Positions 57,474 through 64,000 of a DNA stretch of 64,000 nucleotides are shown piece by piece. Source of the stretch: Cristatella mucedo (taxonomy: Eukaryota > Bryozoa > Phylactolaemata > Cristatellidae); the NCBI GenBank assembly GCA_009760855.2, contig WPIO01000058.1:874501-938500 (forward strand), given 5' to 3'. The translations under genes and the position numbers were made by a program. The notes under the pieces were generated by a model. That model made no database searches and had not been told where the DNA came from. It saw only the letters and a program-made list of their open reading frames with translations. Position 1 is the stretch's first letter; each line of letters opens with the position of its first letter.

Positions 57474-60400
57474 CTACAACGTTGGCAGCAGTGCACTGGC
57501 CATGCCATGCCATCCACGACGGCGAAGCAGCAGTACCATAGCAGCAACAGCAGAGAAACTATTTGACATAGACAAGGTACGGGCATGCAGGCAGACATTG
57601 TACCTTCAATGGAAAGACGATGGGAAACCAGCTGAGCATTCCGGGTGAGTGTGTAGCCGGATGAATGCCTGAAAAAATTCACGCCAATTTTCATCAAATG
57701 GGCATTTCAGGGAACAGCTAGCACTAGATAATAGGCAGCTTAAATATTAGGTAAATTGTTAGAAACTCGTGTCATGCTTTACTAAGATACTTCTTAAGCA
57801 GCCACACTGCTGCAAGCATACCCTATCATAAGACTTTGAACCCCTTCCCAACGGCACCTGCGATCACCAGCTGATCAATTTATTAGTACAGCATGCTGCT
57901 GTACCACTGTCGCCAACACGGTAGAGAAATAAAAAAAACTGTTGGCACGTACGGTGCACGTGCTACCTGTGTACTGTGGCAAGAACGAAGGCAAGACTGC
58001 AGTCTCTTGCAGGTTACTCACAGGCCTTCCTCTCTTCCAGACATCTGCCCTTAGCCACCGCCGGTATGCCAGGCATAGAGCCGCACGATTCATCCGGTAT
58101 CGCAGGGGCAAGCACGAGCAATTACGGCTGCTGATGGTAATGCGCAGCTGTCACACACAGAGCAGGCAGGTGCAGCGGCAGCAGCAACAGTTCAAGTGCT
58201 GCAGCTCCTCTGCCAGGCAGCAGCAGCAACTGCTGCTGCGATTGAATCAACTCCCACAATGCTGCAGTAGATCTGTTTGGTGCCCTTTACTTGCTCATAT
58301 CGAAAGAGCTGAGGCCACCTGGCCAAGCGCCAAGCTATTAGGGCATTGCAATAGAGACCGCCTGCCCTGAGCTATTGCTCAATGACCTGAGCATGACGAT
58401 GCTAGCTAGCACTACACGAAACATGCCGGGACCACCAGCCGAGCTGGCTGACTCGCTGGCAGCACGGTGACGTCGTTTGATAGACGGGTTGATTTCCGAG
58501 GGCTTGCTTAATTCCACGGGCGTACATCCACGGATATCGTGGCGGTAACTTACATACATGCTTGTGCGCACGTCGGCTGCATGCATGCGTGCGCCTGCCA
58601 GTAAGCTGCACCGAGCCGACTACTTGCAGCTACCAACACTTCCACTTCCGCTTGCTGGCGAGCAGCGACTACTACTTGCCTTCGGTCACTGAAGCTTGAA
58701 CAAAACGCACGATACGAGTTGAGTAAAACAAAAATCAATAAATCGTCCAATCGGCTCATTAGGCTGCCCCCCATTCGACTAGACATTCGCATGTACGGTC
58801 TGGCACGCACCAGCTAGAAGAAGCACGTGGCAAGTAGCAGCAGTGGAATGTCTCGACACCGTTCGCAGCATTCGTGGGTCGAAGCCCACGTGGGACTGCC
58901 GCAGCAGCCGCACTGCCAGAACGATCGCGTGCAGTGGCAGCAGTCCCAGCAGTGGCACGAGCAAACGATAGAGCTGCTAGGTGCCGCTGGGCAGACGACG
59001 AAGCCTGGCTGGGCGGCGCCGGCACACTGCATACTCATCAAGACGTCCTTGTACAACGAGCACTCGAAGTAGCCGGCGAAGCCGTGCATCACCGTGTCTG
59101 CACAGCAGGCAAATGTCAGCTCCACGTATCGCTCGTTGTCCGTATGCTCTGCAAGCACGGAGTGAGCTCTGCGTGCACTGCAGCCGTGCCAACTGCAGGG
59201 CCTCGCTCACACAGGGCCAGGAACGAGAGAAGCTACAGCGCTCAAGCTTGGCCTTGCCGCGCACCCGGCATGCGCAGCGCTACTGACGCCAGTTGGGATG
59301 AACGAATGTGAACGCTTGCTGAGGCTCGCCAAGTCGGCGGCAGTTGTGAAGCCGCACGACGTAGGGCATCTCGAACGGAGTCTGCAGCACAAGAAACAGC
59401 GACGTGACATGGCGATGAAGCAAAAACAGTCTCTCAAGGGGTCCAAAAAACTTTTAATACGTTTAATAAACCTAAAAAAAAACGGTAGCTTGCAGGTGGG
59501 TGGGGTTTGGTGAGAGCAATTATGTTGGCTACCAAGAAGTGCCAAAGACGACTACGGCAAAAAGTAGAGGGCTAGTCAACGGCAGAGCAAAGCCGAAGCC
59601 ACGTCAGCAAGCCAGCACACCAGTCTCTTGCACCGGCTTCACAGCCGGCTGCAAGGTGGCATCCCAAGATACGAGGCAGTAAAAGCGAAAGTGCTGCTGT
59701 GGGGAGGGGGGCTCACAGAGACGGTGGTTTTAGTTCATATGCTCCAAACGCTTGGAACTTGCTGCCAACTGACATCTAAGTCAGCATTCGACTTTTAAAA
59801 CGAAGATAAAAACCCACCCTCTCCTCACAGCATTTGCTCCCGGAGGTGAGAATTTCCTTTCATGTGCCTACCCGTGCTGAAATTGTCCAAGCTAAAAACA
59901 TGCACGAACAATGCACTAAACCAATTGACCTGCATCCGTTGCAGCACGTGTTAAATGCCTAAAACAAGATTAAGTTTTTGAAGTTCTCTTTCGGTGCTAT
60001 GCAAATGTAATATTATTATTATTATTACGAGGTAATCGGTGCAATTTCTGGTACAGGGGAGGGGGCGATCAATCGTGGCAGTCGGCTTGTGCATGTGAAG
60101 AGCACAAGTTCTGGATCAGCCATTCGCCCATCATCTGATCAGGAAAGTAATCAATGCGAATTCAATTCATGTCCATGGCATGTCACCGGGTGCGTGCAGC
60201 CAAGATGACGTTTGAGCCAGCTGGCACACGGGGTACTAAGGAACCAAGCAGCATTTGCAAACAAGTGATCAGAGTCACAGATGCCATCATAAATTATATA
60301 TGTTGTTATATAAGTTATTCATATTGTTTATTAAGCATGATATCACTCACCATTCGACCGTGTTTCCTTTGCACCCAATGTAAAGCGCCTAGAAAGAGAT

Positions 60401-63400
60401 TGAGTTCTCCGAGGGCGCTTTATCAAGTGTAGTAGTATTATTATTAATCAAATAACAGGACACAGTGAGGTTAAATGTCACAACAAGCTTTTCAAACAGA
60501 CGCCGACTACTCTATACCCTGGCAGATGCAAGACTTGAGCAGGGCAAGGCATAAAGATTAACTGAACGCACAAGGATGAAGCAAAACGCGCAACGCACAC
60601 ACACGGACAACTGGTCCATGTGCGCATTCTGTACCAGTGTTCCTAGCATGTTCTGTACCAGTGTTCATAGCATGTTCTGTACCAGTGTTCCTAGCGTGTT
60701 CTGTACCCGTGTTCCTAGCGTCACTATGGCTAGGAACACTGGTCCTACTGGACTGTTTAGGGAGGAGCTGTTGGGTCACGGAAATAAAATGGTTTTCAAC
60801 GTACCCACACGCGTCGAACAGATACGATCGGTGTATCGGTCTCAATCCGAGGTTTGCAAACATAACTAGACCAGAAGAACTACAGCAACTTCTGCCCGGT
60901 CTCCAGACTGCTGTTTCTGTCGAAGGAAGGCACTAGAATGACTAGTGGCCAACAAGCTAAACTCTTCCACCGAAACTTCAAACCAAGCAAGTAACTTCCA
61001 GTCAGGTTTTAGAGCTAATCACTCCACGGAGTCAGCACTGCTGTGAGTGCATATCGAATTTCTCAGAAATGCAGTCTTAGATCGAGTCTCTCTGCTTGCT
61101 TTTGTTGGTTCTTTCGGCAACGATGGGCACTGCTGATCTTGTAGTCCTTTAGCGCCTGCCATCTCACCGGGTCATCATTGGCACTGCAATGCAATGGTTA
61201 GGTCCTATTTCAGTGCGAGACTTTCGAGCGTTGATATCAACAGGCAACAGTCATCCGATGAGCCTCAAGTACAAGGTATCCTAACGATCTATGCCTGTTC
61301 TACTTCTTTTCACAATTTGTACTCTCTTGTTTGCTGATGTAATTACCAAGCACAGTGTAGGCTTTCCTTTTTATGCAGGGGACACACAGCTATACCTGAG
61401 CTTTTATCCCTACTAGCCTTCCAGCACCACAAACTTTTTTTAACTCTCTTCCTACATGCTCTGCTGACATTCATCATTGGATGGCAGCAGACACTCTCAA
61501 ACTGAATGACGAGAAAACCAACATACTAGCCACGAGGTTCAATGGCTCCCGATTAAGCATCAAATCGGTTTCAAGATCCTCAGTCTGGCTTAAAGGTCGC
61601 TTATTCACTTTTCATTCGCCTGCACCAGCCTACTTATCCAACCTTGCTCATACAATGTGATCTCGAACCACCTGCTCCTCAGCTTCTAGTCATCTTGCCG
61701 TCACTCACACTATGTTGAAATACTTGGGCGATAGAGCCTTCAGTTCGTATCTCCGAAAGGCTGGAACTTACCTCCAGCTTCGGTCACTATCTGCAATGAC
61801 CTTTCAGCAGTCTCAGATGAAGACACTTGTTCCGCTCAGTTTTCCCTTGGTCCCAGTAAAATATGTCCTTTATATTTTGCCTGCTTATCTGTGCATGATT
61901 CAGCACATTTAACTTGCCAGAGGTCCTACTTATAGATGAACCTGAGGTGTCTTTCTTGGGGGCTTCAGCAAGCTGGCTTAAGATACTTGTTTGCTTCGGC
62001 ATGCTTCTGCAAGCTTGTTACCGTGCATGTCATTAACCCTCGGTCAGTGGCGGGCCAGGAGTTTCGTTGATAACATAGGATATAATTTCGTTGTTGGTGA
62101 TGGTCAGGGCCCGCATAGGAATGGGGGGGGGGTGGCTTAGTCACTACCGCGCTGGAAGGGGGATATTTGCCCCTGCCCTCTACCTTGGCTCTACCACTGC
62201 CCTTGGCTATTGATCATCTTAGAGTTTTAAATCGCCTGATAGACATTTAGTTCACTGACGGTGCTATACAAACAAACTTATTATTATTATAGGCAAACCT
62301 AGCGTTATTCAGAAATAAGAAAGAATAGCCCTCAACATGGGCTCACCCATCATACCTCCAGCAGCTTCTGCATGCACTGCTTGTTTCCTTTTGCAAGTGA
62401 CATTTCAATAGACGATCACATCAGCTCCACAGTCAAGCCGGCCTACTTTAAAAAAAATTGGAGCCTGCTTAGGCAAAGATACCACAGCTAAGCTATGCTA
62501 TGCATTCGTAACATGCTGCCATGTAACTCGACTACTAGCAGGTCATCTTGCCTGTACAGTAAGATGCTTCCAGCTGGTGCCAAAACTCTGCACTCTTACT
62601 TGTTTGCCGTGAATGTGGCAACTACCGCATGACTAAACGTCATACCAAACTGCACTAGCTCCTTATCAAGCAGCAATTAATGACTTCATGAATCTGTCAC
62701 TCACTTTTAGAGGTCCTTTCATTCTCTAGCTCTAACCAACCTATCCGAAATTATTCATTAATCAGTCTCTGCAACCTACCACCAACGTGCTCTTCTGGCT
62801 CAAGTTGTTCAGCTGTACCTCTAACCAAACTTGAAGTCCTTTGGAGACCATGCCTTTAGTTCGTACGCTCACAAAGCCAGGAACTCGCTCGAGTGAAACG
62901 GCCGGCTCTCTCCTGGCTTGATGACATTTGAAAAGAAGCTAAGAAACGCACGGGTTCCTCAAACCATTTGATCTATTTGTAAGACGGTGCCCCTTTTCTG
63001 TTCGCGAGTAAAGAGACCGAGCCGAGCTATCAGTTTTTCCAGTCATCAGCTGCCGGGACTCATTTCTAGGGCACGATGCTCAGGCAAGGTGCGAGCACGA
63101 TAAGAAAGCCAGCTTCAGTCGCTTCCACGGCAACAAACAAGACAACAAGTGTGTGGTCTCTTCGAGCACGTGGCCAGCGAACGTGGCCACGGAATGCATT
63201 AAAGACCCAGCGGTATCGGCAGTACAGTACTAGTTGCTGTGGTGTGAAACAGACTCAAAAAGTTCGCACGGCAACCTTTCAGGTCGCAGCTACAGCAACG
63301 TGACCACCACAGCAGCTTCAGCTGCAGAGAGGGGGGGGGGGGGTGGGGTGGGCAGGTTGAGTCATGAACTATGATGTAGTACTGGCTGATTTAACAGCCT

Positions 63401-63674
63401 CTTTTTGTATATTGGCACAAGACCCTTAAAGGCTATCACCACTGCTTGGTGTGGCAATAAAGGATCGCCAGCCGCAGGATTCGAACCCACGATCTCGGGG
63501 CCGAGGTCGCCAAGAGCAACCACCTTACGTCGAGCGCAGCTACTGCCACGGCACAGTGGACTACCTCCGGTGGCTTGTCCTTGTCACGTGATGCACGGAT
63601 GTCATTGTAAAGCTTGGGCATTTGGAGCGGTGCAAGCCACGAAGTGTAGCTCTGTGGTATGCTTACTCCATCCT
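57321..63674 (-). CDS. PRMT5: PRMT5 (protein arginine N-methyltransferase 5), last five coding exons; 5' part beyond window
   Basis: Type II arginine methyltransferase that makes symmetric dimethylarginine on Sm proteins and histones with MEP50. Exons on the - strand: 63674-63565, 59381-59288, 59148-59035, 57668-57604, 57473-57321. They give 177 residues ending [13 protein letters not shown] then TGA; human ends [13 protein letters not shown]. Diagnostic stretches are [47 protein letters not shown] and VWYEW. All phases match. This is the C-terminal beta-barrel; the SAM-binding fold and catalytic double-Glu loop would lie upstream, off the right edge, so activity cannot be judged here. Confidence 0.96.
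57604..57668 (-). CDS. PRMT5: PRMT5 exon (n-1), 65 nt
   Basis: [20 protein letters not shown] plus K; human has [20 protein letters not shown]. Acceptor ATTTTTTCAG, donor AAG|GTACAA. Confidence 0.95.
57669..59034. other. PRMT5: PRMT5 intron
   Basis: Contains scattered CAGCAG runs at 58,170-58,240. No other feature. Confidence 0.5.
59035..59148 (-). CDS. PRMT5: PRMT5 exon (n-2), HGFAGYFE segment
   Basis: [10 protein letters not shown] and [19 protein letters not shown]; human has [19 protein letters not shown]. Acceptor TGCTTGCAG, donor TGA|GTATGC, phase 1. Confidence 0.95.
59288..59381 (-). CDS. PRMT5: PRMT5 exon (n-3), [11 protein letters not shown] segment
   Basis: [13 protein letters not shown] to [19 protein letters not shown] is identical to human. 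Acceptor TTGTGCTGCAG, donor GGC|GTCAGT, phase 1. Confidence 0.95.
59382..59714. other. PRMT5: PRMT5 intron, part nearest the FEMPYVV exon
   Basis: No feature besides the acceptor. Confidence 0.45.
59715..60030 (+). mobile_element. LINE-A 3' end fragment
   Basis: TATGCTCCAAACGCTTGGAA and AACTTGCTGCCAACTGAC align with 4,390-4,430; ends in a TATTATTATTATTATTAC run. Confidence 0.8.
60318..60440 (+). mobile_element. LINE-A 3' tail fragment
   Basis: AAGCATGATATCACTCACCA then AAGCGCCTAGAAAGAGATTG, GAGTTCTCCGAGGGCGCTTT and a TATTATTATTA end. Confidence 0.88.
60627..60722. repeat. 24-bp minisatellite, four units
   Basis: Units start at 60,627, 60,651, 60,675 and 60,699, each beginning TTCTGTACC and differing by one to three bases. 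An inverted partial copy (AGGAACACTGGT) follows at about 60,731-60,742. Confidence 0.93.
60960..62293 (+). mobile_element. LINE-A copy, degenerate, with internal deletion
   Basis: [16 protein letters not shown] near 61,000, [15 protein letters not shown], then [12 protein letters not shown] near 61,510. The sequence then jumps to the 3' part ([15 protein letters not shown], near 61,700). Ends in TTATTATTATTAT at 62,279-62,293. Confidence 0.78.
62294..63010 (+). mobile_element. LINE-A copy, 5'-truncated, directly after the previous copy
   Basis: Starts with GGCAAACCTAGCGTTATTCA, the internal GKPSVIQK site, right after the TTA tail of its neighbour. It then follows the LINE-A order (CATCAGCTCCACAGTCAAG) in broken frames. 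Confidence 0.7.
63383..63535 (-). mobile_element. SINE-1 copy
   Basis: On the - strand: GGTAAGG-like head remnants, CGAGATCGTGGGTTCGAATC (B box), GTGGTGATAGCCTTTAAGGG and ACAAAAAGAGGCTG. It lies in a PRMT5 intron about 30 nt from an exon donor. Confidence 0.85.
63565..63674 (-). CDS. PRMT5: PRMT5 exon (n-4), DGVSIP segment
   Basis: [20 protein letters not shown] and [16 protein letters not shown]; human has [20 protein letters not shown]. Acceptor TGTTGTAG, donor GAG|GTAGTC. A SINE-1 copy ends about 30 nt beyond the donor. Confidence 0.93.
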
Positions 63675-64000
63675 CTACAACAGATGGTGGCTGCCTAGTC
63701 ACAACAGCAATGCAGGCTGGCAACAGGCTGCAACTCAAAACAGACTGCAACTTTCGGCTGCAGAAATAGCAGCAACTGGCCAACAGGCCCATCCACTGAT
63801 ACCATCCACCATCCTAGCCGAGGCGGTGACAGCGTGCCAGGCCGCTCCACTCGCTCGAGGCAAACACCCTTGATCAGCGGTAATCACAACTCTTGCAAGC
63901 GATGTCCAAGAGTTCAACAGTTCAAGCGATGTGTCGAGTCACCTGACAGTCACGAGGTGTCGGCATTCACACTTTTTTACCGAGAGTGAAGGCCACAGTG
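63675..64000. other. PRMT5: PRMT5 intron reaching the window edge
   Basis: No match to the expected upstream PRMT5 residues, so the preceding exon must lie outside the window. Confidence 0.55.

Noticed and set aside
60627-60722. Direct repeats as a CRISPR array
   Set aside because: Units are contiguous without spacers and the genome is animal; it is a minisatellite.

Overview
The window is genomic DNA of an invertebrate animal with large introns, a standard genetic code and mostly GT-AG introns. The species cannot be named from the sequence. I could reconstruct three protein-coding genes by joining exons in phase and comparing the protein with remembered family sequences. Roughly a quarter of the window is retroelement debris of a few families.

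From 57 to 46,944 on the + strand lies a complete CLIP-170 (CLIP1/restin) orthologue. My model has 24 coding exons totalling 5,256 nt (1,751 aa) with every exon phase consistent. The protein has a basic N-terminus, two CAP-Gly domains, a Ser-rich linker, a very long coiled coil, two C-terminal zinc knuckles and an acidic-aromatic C-terminus (DEQTF). It is about 300 aa longer than human CLIP1, largely because of one 1,524-nt GC-rich exon (31,463-32,986) coding for 508 residues of near-repetitive coiled coil. Three of its 23 introns have GC-AG ends.

From 50,260 to 53,005 on the - strand is a two-exon TRIM gene (RING, two B-boxes, coiled coil, long low-complexity tail; 713 aa). From 57,321 to the right edge on the - strand are the last five coding exons of PRMT5, the symmetric-dimethylating arginine methyltransferase; the earlier exons lie beyond the window.

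The introns and spacers carry two L2/CR1-like LINE families. LINE-A ends in TTA/TAT repeats and LINE-B ends in ACATT repeats. There are two tRNA-derived SINE families (SINE-1, SINE-2) with a similar head; the SINE-2 3' tail clearly resembles the LINE-A 3' end. There is also a Tc1/mariner transposase relic, long (GT)n and (GA)n microsatellites and a 24-bp minisatellite. The sequence shows no rRNA, no CRISPR array and no convincing free-standing tRNA gene.

The three host genes have no obvious shared pathway. CLIP-170 tracks microtubule plus ends, the TRIM protein is a predicted E3 ubiquitin ligase and PRMT5 methylates arginines. The most interesting points are the expanded CLIP-170 exon inside a GC-rich block, the cluster of GC-AG introns, and the LINE/SINE pairing.
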